The notes: a model not told the origin generated them from the letters alone. A stretch of 5,839 nt of DNA from Pseudolabrys sp. (GCA_029945495.1 JAQSCR010000012.1:1-5839); one strand, 5' to 3'; counted from the stretch's first letter, positions 1 through 5,839 are shown. Numbers and translations are program-made.

Positions 1-150
1 CGCTTCGCCCAGGAAATCATCGTGCTGGTGCAGGGCGCGGTGTTCACCAAGGGCACGCCGAAGGAAATCATGAGCAACGAAGACGTGCGCGCGGTCTATC
101 TCGGCCAGGAAGGCCACGACGCGGCCCAGCGGGGAGGCAATCATGTCTAG
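1..150 (+). CDS. livG: LivG-type ABC transporter ATP-binding protein, C-terminal end (5' end outside window)
   Basis: Frame 1 is open from the first base and ends in TAG at 148-150, giving the last 49 residues of a protein. The segment reads IIVLVQGAVFTKGTPKEIMS, followed by NEDVRAVYLGQE. This is the usual tail of LivG-type ATPases: a post-H-loop beta strand, the 'G.P.EI..(N/D)..V...YLG' ending and a short extension. The Walker and signature motifs lie upstream, outside the window. LivG pairs with LivF as the two cytoplasmic ATPases of a branched-chain or hydrophobic amino acid (HAAT family) ABC importer. The stop overlaps the next gene's ATG by 8 bp, the coupling expected of a livG-livF pair. 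That the substrate is leucine, isoleucine or valine is not shown; many alphaproteobacterial members carry other amides, amino acids or aromatics. Confidence 0.85.
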   Translation, partial: RFAQEIIVLVQGAVFTKGTPKEIMSNEDVRAVYLGQEGHDAAQRGGNHV

Positions 151-868
151 TCAAGATTTGGCTGATCCCGTCCTGCAACTCGACAAGGTCTTTGCCGGCT
201 ATGGCGAGACCGTGGTGCTGGAAGATATCCAGTTCTCGCTCGCCGTCGGCGAAACGGTGTCGGTGATCGGCCGCAATGGAGTCGGCAAGTCGACGCTGCT
301 CGCCACCATCATGGGCCACACCACCTTGCACGGCGGCCGCATTACGCTCCACGGCAAGGATATATCGTCGCTCGCCACCTATCGGCGCGTCACTGCGGGC
401 TTGGGGCTGGTGCCGCAGGAGCGCGAGATTTTTCCGTCGCTGTCGGTGCGCGAAAACATGGACGTCGCGGCGCGGCCGGGACCGTGGACGCTCAAGACCG
501 TGTATGAATTGTTTCCCCGCCTGGCCGAGCGCGCCGAGAACCGCGGCAATCAACTGTCCGGCGGCGAACAGCAGATGCTGGCGATCGGCCGCGCGCTCAT
601 TGGAAACCCGAGCGTGCTGTTGATGGACGAACCGTCCGAGGGCCTGGCGCCGGTGATCGTCGAGGAACTGGCGCGCGCGGTGAAAAAGCTGACGCAGGCC
701 GGCGAGATGGCGCTGATCCTGGTCGAGCAGAATTCGCGGCTGGCGCTCGATATCGCGCCGCGCGCGGTTGTCATGGACCGCGGCCATATCGTCTTTGACG
801 GGCCGAGCGCTGCCTTGCGCGACAATCCGGCCAAGCTCGAGCAATTGATCGGTGTGGTCAAAGCCTGA
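143..868 (+). CDS. livF: LivF-type branched-chain amino acid ABC transporter ATP-binding protein
   Basis: Complete 241-residue ABC ATPase; LivF proteins are usually about 235-245 residues. Visible motifs are Walker A GRNGVGKST (43-51), Q-loop Gln92 (VPQERE), signature LSGGEQQ (138-144), Walker B VLLMDE (158-163) and D-loop SEGLAP (165-170). The H-loop position carries VEQN (194-197), Gln instead of His, which is typical of LivF and separates it from LivG. The ATG at 143 has a strong Shine-Dalgarno, GGGGAGG at 131-137, 5 bases upstream, and overlaps the preceding livG-like stop by 8 bp, so translation is probably coupled. It acts as one half of the cytoplasmic ATPase pair of an importer whose permeases and binding protein are outside the window. 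The real cargo is unknown; the MetE-like and M24 genes downstream suggest a compound other than plain leucine, which is inference. Confidence 0.93.
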   Translation: MSSQDLADPVLQLDKVFAGYGETVVLEDIQFSLAVGETVSVIGRNGVGKSTLLATIMGHTTLHGGRITLHGKDISSLATYRRVTAGLGLVPQEREIFPSLSVRENMDVAARPGPWTLKTVYELFPRLAERAENRGNQLSGGEQQMLAIGRALIGNPSVLLMDEPSEGLAPVIVEELARAVKKLTQAGEMALILVEQNSRLALDIAPRAVVMDRGHIVFDGPSAALRDNPAKLEQLIGVVKA

Positions 869-895
869 CGCGCGCGGCGGCTGTGCATCCTGATT

Positions 896-909
896 TGGGC
901 GGCCGCCCA
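896..909. repeat. 14-bp perfect palindrome in the livF-metE-like gap
   Basis: TGGGCGGCCGCCCA reads the same on both strands and contains a NotI site. It sits 27 bp after the livF stop, in the 104-bp gap before the MetE-like gene. A second, smaller palindrome, ATTGCAAT, follows at 912-919. There is no spacer in the dyad and no T-run after it, so it is a poor intrinsic terminator. It could be an operator half or a chance GC-rich dyad; the sequence does not decide. Confidence 0.4.
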
Positions 910-972
910 CCATTGCAATTTCCCCGCTTCGGTCGCATAGCCTAATCACATAGCAGCGAAGGGCAGGCCGAC

Positions 973-2139
973 ATGAAGCGCAGCACCGACCGTATCCTCA
1001 CCACCCATGTCGGCAGTCTGATCCGTCCGCCCGCCTTGCAGGATTTCCTGCGCCTGGTGCAGGGCGGCAAGCCCTACGACGAGAAGGCTTACAACGCGTG
1101 CCTGACCTCGTCGGTCGCCGAGGTGGTGCGCCAGCAGGCCGACGCCGGCGTCGACGTGATGAGCGACGGCGAGTTCGGCAAGTCGATCTCGTGGGCGCAA
1201 TATGCACTGACGCGCCTCTCCGGGTTCGAGCGCCGGCCGATCAAGGAGGACAAGGCCAATCCGTTCAAGCGCGGCGCCGACCGCACCAAGTTTGCCGATT
1301 TTTATGCCGAACTCGACGCCAAGGAAGGCGTGGCGACCGTCAGCGAAGCGATCTGCACGGGCCCAATAAAATATACCGGCCAGGCCGAGCTGCAACGCGA
1401 CATCGACAATTTCAAAGCCGCGCTCAAGGGCGTGAAGTCGGAAGAGGGCTTCCTGCCGGTGGCGGCGCCGGCCAGCGTCATTCCCGACCGTAAGAACGAA
1501 TACTACAAGAACGACGAGGAATTGCAGGCGGCGATCGCCGACGCCATGCGCACCGAATACAAGATGATCATCGACAATGGTCTGTTGGTGCAGCTCGACG
1601 ATGCGCGCCTCGCGGTCACCTATGACCGCATGGTGCCGCCGGCGACGTTCGACGATTACAAGCGCTGGCTTAGCCAACAGGTCGACATCATCAATCACGC
1701 CATCGAGGGCCTGCCGGCCGACCGCATCCGCTATCACGTCTGCTGGGGCAGCTGGCCGGGCCCGCATGTCTCGGACGTGCCGCTCAAGGACGTCGTCGAT
1801 CTGATCCTCAAGATCAAGGTCGGCGCCTATGTCATCGAAGGCGCCAATCCGCGCCACGAGCACGAGTGGAAAGTCTGGCAGAACGCCAAGCTCGGCGCCG
1901 GCCAGGTGCTGATCCCGGGCGTCATCAGTCACGCCACCAATGTGGTCGAGCATCCGGAACTGGTGGCCGAGCGCATTGTTCGCCTGGCGAAAATCGTCGG
2001 CCGCGAGAATGTCATCGCCGGCACCGATTGCGGCTTCGCCCAAGGGCCATTCTATCGCCGCGTCCATCCGACGGTGATGTGGGCGAAGCTGGAAGCGCTG
2101 GCCGAAGGCGCTCGGATCGCCAGCAAGGAACTCTGGTAG
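973..2139 (+). CDS. MetE C-terminal-domain-like zinc methyl/thiol transferase (cobalamin-independent methionine synthase II family)
   Basis: A 388-residue protein matching only the catalytic C-terminal barrel of MetE; full-length MetE is about 750 residues. The N-terminal motif TTHVGSLIRP (10-19) is the family's barrel opening. By recalled alignment to E. coli MetE, the zinc ligands are His255 and Cys257 (YHVCWGSW), Glu289 (VIEGAN) and Cys353 (GTDCGF). The homocysteine-binding acids correspond to Glu67 (SDGEFGK) and Asp209 (VQLDDARL), and the catalytic His to His320 (PGVISHATN). It therefore looks active and cytosolic. The ATG at 973 has GAAGGG at 958-963. Known relatives include YxjG/YxjH-like proteins, archaeal-type core MetE, the Mes folate-independent synthases and epoxyalkane:coenzyme M transferase, so the annotation 'methionine synthase' is not secure. 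The WGSWPGPH segment after the zinc Cys differs from classical MetE. The position between LIV transporter genes and an M24 hydrolase suggests a salvage or catabolic role, which is inference. Confidence 0.85.
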   Translation: MKRSTDRILTTHVGSLIRPPALQDFLRLVQGGKPYDEKAYNACLTSSVAEVVRQQADAGVDVMSDGEFGKSISWAQYALTRLSGFERRPIKEDKANPFKRGADRTKFADFYAELDAKEGVATVSEAICTGPIKYTGQAELQRDIDNFKAALKGVKSEEGFLPVAAPASVIPDRKNEYYKNDEELQAAIADAMRTEYKMIIDNGLLVQLDDARLAVTYDRMVPPATFDDYKRWLSQQVDIINHAIEGLPADRIRYHVCWGSWPGPHVSDVPLKDVVDLILKIKVGAYVIEGANPRHEHEWKVWQNAKLGAGQVLIPGVISHATNVVEHPELVAERIVRLAKIVGRENVIAGTDCGFAQGPFYRRVHPTVMWAKLEALAEGARIASKELW

Positions 2140-2221
2140 GCGGCTGGGCGAGGTCGCGCTCTTGCGCTAAGCTTTAAGGCGAACGGCGCGGTCACGACGC
2201 CGAACAGCCGGGAGCGACCCC

Positions 2222-3415
2222 ATGAATGTCAGCGCGAGCCCTGCGGGTAGCCTCGCCATTCCGTTCGATCACCAGCGTCTCGACCGGCTGATGGACGAGG
2301 CCGGCATCGACGTCGTGGTCGCTACCTCGAAGCACAATGCGCAGTATCTCACCGGCGGGCACCGCGCCGATTTCTTCGACTACATGGATGCGACCGGCGT
2401 CAGCCGCTATCTGCCGGTCTTTGTGTATCCGAAGGGGGCGCCGGAAATGGCCGCCTATATCGGCCACCGGCTGGAAAAATTTCAGACGCAGAACAATCCG
2501 TTGTGGGTCTCTGAGGTGCAGGTGACCTCCGGCAGCTCGGTCGACGCCATGCAGAAGGCGGTCGACTATATGCGCAAGGCAGGGCTAAAGCCCAAGCGCA
2601 TCGCCGCCGAATATGGCTTCCTGCCGTTCGACGCCGCCAATGTCCTGCGCGCCGCTTATCCGAATGCCGACTGGGTCGATGCGCTGTTCGTTCTTGAGCG
2701 CCAGCGCGCCAAGAAATCCGCGGCCGAGCTGGCCAAGCTGAAGGCCGCATCGGAAGCGGTGCTCGCATCCATGCAGGCGGTGATGGCCGGCCATGGCGAA
2801 GGCGCGACCAAGCAGCAGATCGCCGATGCCTTGCGGCTTGAGGAAGTCAAACGCGGCATGACGTTCGAATATTGCCTGATTACCGCCGGCACCAGCCTCA
2901 ACCGCGCGCCGTCCGATCAGAAGCTCGCGCCGCGCGACATCCTGTCGATCGACTCCGGCGGCAATTATAAAGGCTATATCGGCGACATATGCCGCATGGC
3001 GATCCTCGGCGAGCCGGATGCCGAACTGGTCGATTACCTCGGCGAGATCGAGACCATCCAGCGCGCGGCGATGAAGCCGATCAAGGCCGGCGCGATGGGC
3101 CGAGAGATCTATGCCGCCGGCGAGCCGTTGCGCGCCAAATCGAAGCATCACAATCACATGGATTTTCTCGCGCACGGCATGGGCATGGTCAGCCATGAGG
3201 GACCGCGCCTGACCGATCATGGCCCGGTGCCTTACCCGAATGAATACGCCGATATGCCGCTCGAAACCGGCATGGTGGTGTCGGTGGAAACCACGCTGCT
3301 GCATCAGAACCGCGGCTTCATCAAGCTGGAAGACACCGTGGTGGTGACGGAAACCGGCCACGAAATCTACGGCGAGGGCCTGCGCGGCTGGAACAGGATG
3401 GGGACGGGATTGTAA
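2222..3415 (+). CDS. M24 family metallohydrolase, creatinase/Xaa-Pro aminopeptidase-like
   Basis: A 397-residue protein with a creatinase-type N-terminal domain (about 15-155) and a C-terminal 'pita-bread' M24 domain (about 170-385). All five metal ligands of the family are visible: Asp244 (SIDSGG), Asp255 (GDICRM), His318 (AHGMG), Glu356 (VETTLL) and Glu370 (KLEDTV). The second catalytic His is His325 (SHEGP), seven residues after His318. Two family motifs are altered: the usual 'EPG' after the fourth ligand is ETT, and the Arg two residues before the last ligand is Lys368. Hydrolysis of a C-N bond (Xaa-Pro peptide, creatine-like or other amide) is the family expectation; the actual substrate is unknown. 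The DMSP lyase DddP is also M24, but its extra Asp motif is absent. GGGAG at 2210-2214, 7 bases before the ATG, supports the start. It lies 82 bp after the MetE-like gene and probably belongs to the same operon. There is no signal peptide, so it is cytoplasmic. Confidence 0.88.
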   Translation: MNVSASPAGSLAIPFDHQRLDRLMDEAGIDVVVATSKHNAQYLTGGHRADFFDYMDATGVSRYLPVFVYPKGAPEMAAYIGHRLEKFQTQNNPLWVSEVQVTSGSSVDAMQKAVDYMRKAGLKPKRIAAEYGFLPFDAANVLRAAYPNADWVDALFVLERQRAKKSAAELAKLKAASEAVLASMQAVMAGHGEGATKQQIADALRLEEVKRGMTFEYCLITAGTSLNRAPSDQKLAPRDILSIDSGGNYKGYIGDICRMAILGEPDAELVDYLGEIETIQRAAMKPIKAGAMGREIYAAGEPLRAKSKHHNHMDFLAHGMGMVSHEGPRLTDHGPVPYPNEYADMPLETGMVVSVETTLLHQNRGFIKLEDTVVVTETGHEIYGEGLRGWNRMGTGL

Positions 3416-3453
3416 TTCTGTCGCCGCCGCGAAAATTCTGTCGTCCCCGCGAA
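3414..3453. repeat. Imperfect 20-bp tandem direct repeat overlapping the M24 stop codon
   Basis: Bases 3414-3433 and 3434-3453 match at 18 of 20 positions. Both begin AATTCTGTCG and end CCGCGAA; they differ at 3424/3444 (C/T) and 3426/3446 (G/C). The first unit starts on the last two bases of the TAA stop (3413-3415) of the M24 gene. The second unit runs into the left arm of the large inverted repeat, so the first unit looks like a decayed partial copy of that arm. Confidence 0.75.
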
Positions 3454-3525
3454 GGCGGGGACCCATACGCCGTGTCCTATCGGTAGCGCAGGGGCTATGG
3501 GTCCCCGCCTTCGCGGGGACGACAG
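3438..3525. repeat. Composite intergenic palindrome: perfect 30-bp inverted repeat with a 28-base loop
   Basis: Bases 3438-3467 are the exact reverse complement of 3496-3525, with 3468-3495 between them. Each arm also folds alone: GTCCCCGC / GCGGGGAC stems of 8 bp with GAAG (3443-3462) or CTTC (3501-3520) loops. The element fills nearly all of the space between two convergent genes, 22 bases after the M24 stop and 6 bases before the pncB stop. From memory, the GTCCCCGC-GAAG-GCGGGGAC core is a high-copy intergenic palindrome in many alphaproteobacterial genomes, comparable to REP/BIME elements. Two head-to-head copies would give this structure. Copy number could not be counted here. Confidence 0.92.
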
Positions 3526-3534
3526 CTTTATTTA
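3438..3534. terminator. Probable bidirectional transcription terminator formed by the intergenic palindrome
   Basis: The convergent gap has no other hairpin. A plus-strand transcript leaving the M24 gene would form the palindrome stem or its small 8-bp GC hairpins, then meet CTTTATTTAT (3526-3535). A minus-strand transcript leaving pncB would form the same stems, then read AATTTTC (3431-3437 reversed). The T-tracts are short and interrupted, so termination efficiency is uncertain. The function is inferred from position and folding. Confidence 0.45.
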
Positions 3535-4866
3535 TCGCTTCGTCATTCGGTCGGCTTCCGCGGCCAAATCCTTCAGCGCATCGCTCACCGTCACCGGATA
3601 GTCGATGCCCTGCTGCAACTGCCGCAACGGCTCCGGCAGGCGCGCCAGATCGCGCGCGGCGCGCTCGCGGATTTGCGCCAATGTCGGTGCCGCGCCGACG
3701 CGCTTCCCGCCGCGCATCACTTCGACGATCAAGGGTTCGCCCGGCTGCTTGTCGCCTTCGAGAGTCAGCATGTCGCCAGCCATACGGCCGTCGCTGTCGT
3801 AGCTGCGCCAGACCTGCTTGCGGCCGGGCCAGGTTTGCTTGCCTTCCGACAATTTGCGTTTCGGCACGCCGCGATACTCCTGCAGCTTGTAGGCGCAGTC
3901 GAGCGAGGGCGCATCGATCGAGGCGGCGAGGTTGACGCCGATGCCGAAGCCGTCGATCGGCGCGCCGTCTTTCATCATGCCTTGCAGCACGTCTTCGTTG
4001 ATGCCGCCCGAGACCAGGATGACGGTGTCCTTCATGCCGCCGGCGTCGAGAATGGCGCGCACCTTCTTCGACATGGCTGTGAGATCACCTGAGTCGATGC
4101 GCACGCCCCGAATGGCGATGCCGTCTTTCTTCAGGCGCGGCGCCAGTTCGACCACTTTGCGGGCGCCGGCTTCGGTGTCGTAGGTGTCGATCAACAGGAT
4201 CACGCCCTCGGGCCGCGCGCGCGCGAAAGTCTCGAACGCTTTCATCTCGTCGCCATGCACCTGGACGAAAGAATGCGCCATGGTGCCGACGATCGGGATG
4301 CCATAGCGCTGGCCCGCCAGCACATTGGCGACGCTGTTGAAGCCGGCGATGTAGCTGGCGCGCGCCGAAAAATTGCCGGCTTCGGCGCCATGCGCGGTGC
4401 GCAAGCCGAAGTCGGACAAGATCTTGCCCGGCGCGGCCAGCACCATGCGTGCCGCCTTGGATGCGATTAACGTCTGGAAATGCAGGATGTTGATCAGCCG
4501 TGATTCGACCAGTTGCGCCTGCGGCAATGGCGCGGTGATGCGCAACAGCGGCTCGTTGGGAAAGCAGACGCTGCCTTCGGGTATTGCACGCACGTCGCCG
4601 GTGAAACGGAAGTCCTTGAGATAGTCGAGCAGGTTGTCGCGGAAGCGTCCGGTGCTCTTGAGCCAGTCGATCTCATCGGCCGAGTAGCGCATGGTCTCGA
4701 GAAATCGAAGCGCGTCCTCCAGCCCCGCCGCGAGCAGAAAGCCGCGCCGCGCCGGCAGCCGCCGCACGAAGAATTCGAACACGGCCTGGCCATCCTCACC
4801 ATTGTCCAGATAGGCCTGGACCATGTTGAGTTCGTACAGATCGGTGAGGAGAGGGCTGGTCGTCAT
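3532..4866 (-). CDS. pncB: Nicotinate phosphoribosyltransferase
   Basis: A 444-residue cytosolic enzyme that converts nicotinate and PRPP, with ATP, to nicotinate mononucleotide, the first step of NAD salvage in the Preiss-Handler route. Family motifs in order are TDLYELNM (8-15), SDFGLRTAHG (151-160), GTMAHSF (194-200) with the His198 that is phosphorylated in characterised enzymes, LIDTYDTEAG (225-234), RIDSGDL (256-262), SGGINE (286-291) and the phosphate-binding GFGIGVNL (306-313). Length and motif order are normal for COG1488. The frame stays open another 59 codons upstream, but those lie inside the methyltransferase gene and look non-protein-like; the ATG at 4866 starts just before the conserved TDLYEL. 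Only a weak TAAG stands as ribosome site, and the upstream stop is 10 bases away, which suggests translational coupling. Its stop lies 6 bases from the large palindrome. Confidence 0.95.
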   Translation of the reverse strand: MTTSPLLTDLYELNMVQAYLDNGEDGQAVFEFFVRRLPARRGFLLAAGLEDALRFLETMRYSADEIDWLKSTGRFRDNLLDYLKDFRFTGDVRAIPEGSVCFPNEPLLRITAPLPQAQLVESRLINILHFQTLIASKAARMVLAAPGKILSDFGLRTAHGAEAGNFSARASYIAGFNSVANVLAGQRYGIPIVGTMAHSFVQVHGDEMKAFETFARARPEGVILLIDTYDTEAGARKVVELAPRLKKDGIAIRGVRIDSGDLTAMSKKVRAILDAGGMKDTVILVSGGINEDVLQGMMKDGAPIDGFGIGVNLAASIDAPSLDCAYKLQEYRGVPKRKLSEGKQTWPGRKQVWRSYDSDGRMAGDMLTLEGDKQPGEPLIVEVMRGGKRVGAAPTLAQIRERAARDLARLPEPLRQLQQGIDYPVTVSDALKDLAAEADRMTKR

Positions 4867-4876
4867 AGACTTACGT

Positions 4877-5839
4877 TTACGGCTTGCCGGCCCAGATGCG
4901 CAAGGTGGTCTGCCCGTGGCTGCCATGCACGAGGATATCGTCGCCCGGCTCGGCGACGCTGTTGTCCGCGAAGGGATAGAACTCGGCATGCCAGCTCGAG
5001 CCTTCGCCGGTGCGCGGCACGTTCTCATAATAGCTGTCGGCATCAGTGCGAATACGGACCCACTGCACCACGCCGTTAGCGCGTTCTTTGGCGCGCAAAG
5101 TCAATTGCGCGCGGCGGCCGGGAAACGGCCCGCCATCGGCAAAGGTGAAGGTGAACAGGTCGGCGGCGGCGCTGCTCAGGCTCAGCAGCGGGTTCTCGAT
5201 CGCCAGCGCATAGCTCGGCGCGACCAGCCGGTTGAACAGCGACAGATCGAAACCGTCGACCGCACCCATGCGCAACGTTCCGGCACCGCCGTAATAGGCG
5301 AGCGCGATGCGGACCGCGCCGCGATAGGGGATGATCGCCGCACCAGGCTTCAACAGCCGCGGCACCACGTCTTCGGTCACCAGCAGCATGCCTTCGCCGA
5401 TCAGCGCGTCGCTGATGATTTCCGAGACGAAGACATCGGCCGGGCCGCTGAGGTCCTCGCCGATGCGCAGTTCGCTGGAGTGCTTGCCGATGATGCGGAC
5501 CCGGTCGGCGTAGCCGTTGGCGGCGACGATCGCCCGCGCGCGCTCGGCGATCAGCGGGTTGGCTTCGCAGGCGATCACCTCGGCTGCTCCCGCGCGCGCC
5601 GCCATCATGGCGAGGATGCCGGTGCCGGCGCCGACTTCGAGCACGCGCATGCCGGGTTCGATCGCGGCCTGGAGGGCCGCGTCATAGGCCTCGTTGCGGG
5701 CCCGGTCCAGAATGATGGTGGCGTGCCACTGTGGCACGCTTTCGCTCATGAGGCTGGCGGCAATCGTTGCGACTTCCGGATCGTCCGGGGCGTCGGCAAT
5801 GGCGCGGTAACAGAGCGCGCGGGCCTTCTCGGTGGCGGG
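4877..5839 (-). CDS. PRMT7-like class I SAM-dependent methyltransferase with TPR-like N-terminus (5' end outside window)
   Basis: The last 320 residues of a longer protein. An ATG exists at 5749, but it has no Shine-Dalgarno and 30 in-frame codons above it are open to the window edge. They read like protein: ARALCYRAIADAPDDP fits TPR helix B (Ala20, Ala27, Pro32 spacing). Numbered from that Met: QWH..ILD..RN.AYDAAL (7-26); SAM motif I VLEVGAGTGI (36-45); acidic Glu62 (ACEAN); IIGKHSSEL (86-94); and the double-Glu loop SEIISDALIGEG (109-120) with Glu110 and Glu119. These last two blocks closely resemble recalled eukaryotic PRMT7. The C-terminal beta-barrel follows, with SSWHAEF (251-257) where PRMTs have the THW loop, so its His is Ser252. 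Protein arginine methylation is possible but unproven for bacterial members; automated labels such as L11 methyltransferase would be misleading. It lies 10 bp upstream of pncB, probably in one transcript. Confidence 0.82.
   Translation of the reverse strand, partial: PATEKARALCYRAIADAPDDPEVATIAASLMSESVPQWHATIILDRARNEAYDAALQAAIEPGMRVLEVGAGTGILAMMAARAGAAEVIACEANPLIAERARAIVAANGYADRVRIIGKHSSELRIGEDLSGPADVFVSEIISDALIGEGMLLVTEDVVPRLLKPGAAIIPYRGAVRIALAYYGGAGTLRMGAVDGFDLSLFNRLVAPSYALAIENPLLSLSSAAADLFTFTFADGGPFPGRRAQLTLRAKERANGVVQWVRIRTDADSYYENVPRTGEGSSWHAEFYPFADNSVAEPGDDILVHGSHGQTTLRIWAGKP

Noticed and set aside
913..946. Possible sigma70 promoter before the MetE-like gene (TTGCAA at 913-918, CATAGC or TAGCCT near 936-943)
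   Set aside because: The -35-like box is acceptable, but the -10 candidates match the consensus poorly or need a long spacer, so it is not listed as a feature.
68..949. 293-codon open frame on the minus strand opposite livF
   Set aside because: It lies antisense to a clear ABC ATPase, is rich in Arg, His, Gln and Asp with no recognisable motif, and is a usual by-product of GC-rich codon bias.
946..2067. 373-codon open frame on the minus strand opposite the MetE-like gene
   Set aside because: Low-complexity, Asp/Ala/His/Gly-rich translation with no family motif; the plus-strand frame carries the zinc ligands and a ribosome binding site.
2222..3415. DddP-type DMSP lyase identity for the M24 protein
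   Set aside because: The first metal-ligand motif is SIDSGG and lacks the additional Asp expected near that position in DddP, so a lyase assignment is not supported.
2585..3466. 293-codon open frame on the minus strand opposite the M24 gene
   Set aside because: Its first codons fall inside the intergenic palindrome and the translation resembles no protein family; the opposite strand encodes all M24 metal ligands.
3438..3525. CRISPR repeat-spacer unit or insertion sequence ends
   Set aside because: There is one inverted pair only, no regular array of direct repeats with spacers, and the 28-base interior is far too short for a transposase gene.
4867..5043. 59-residue N-terminal extension of the pncB frame
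   Set aside because: It overlaps the methyltransferase coding region out of frame, is Ser/Arg/Pro-rich without family resemblance, and the normal family N-terminus begins at the ATG at 4866.
4513..5079. 188-codon plus-strand open frame opposite pncB and the methyltransferase end
   Set aside because: Spans two real minus-strand genes in a shadow frame and shows no motif.

Overview
The window is GC-rich, densely packed bacterial DNA. Its codon use, LIV-type transporter genes and the palindrome family between genes fit an alphaproteobacterium, most likely a relative of Bradyrhizobium, Rhodopseudomonas or Xanthobacter in the Hyphomicrobiales. This placement rests on overall look and a remembered repeat motif, not on a marker gene.

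Left part (1-3415, + strand). The window opens in the last 49 codons of a LivG-type ABC ATPase. Its stop overlaps the start of a complete LivF-type ATPase (143-868). After a 104-bp gap containing a 14-bp palindrome comes a 388-residue protein of the cobalamin-independent methionine synthase (MetE) C-terminal family (973-2139). After a further 82 bp comes a 397-residue M24 (creatinase/Xaa-Pro aminopeptidase-like) metallohydrolase (2222-3415). Together these look like a small catabolic or salvage locus: import of an amino-acid-like or amide compound, hydrolysis by the M24 enzyme, and thiol/methyl transfer by the MetE-like zinc enzyme. The substrate cannot be read from the sequence.

Middle (3414-3531). 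The convergent gap is almost filled by repeat DNA: an imperfect 20-bp tandem repeat that shares bases with the M24 stop codon, running into a perfect 30-bp inverted repeat (3438-3467 / 3496-3525). Each arm is itself a small hairpin. It probably also ends transcription from both sides.

Right part (3532-5839, - strand). Two genes 10 bp apart read leftwards. The upstream one is the C-terminal part of a bacterial PRMT7-like class I methyltransferase with a trace of TPR in front; its reading frame stays open to the window edge, so the gene is cut. The downstream one is nicotinate phosphoribosyltransferase (pncB), the entry step of NAD salvage from nicotinate. They are probably co-transcribed, but no shared pathway is evident.

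The most notable items are the bacterial PRMT7-like protein with an altered THW loop, the catalytically intact MetE-like core beside an M24 enzyme and a LIV transporter, and the composite palindrome. No RNA gene, CRISPR array or insertion sequence was seen.
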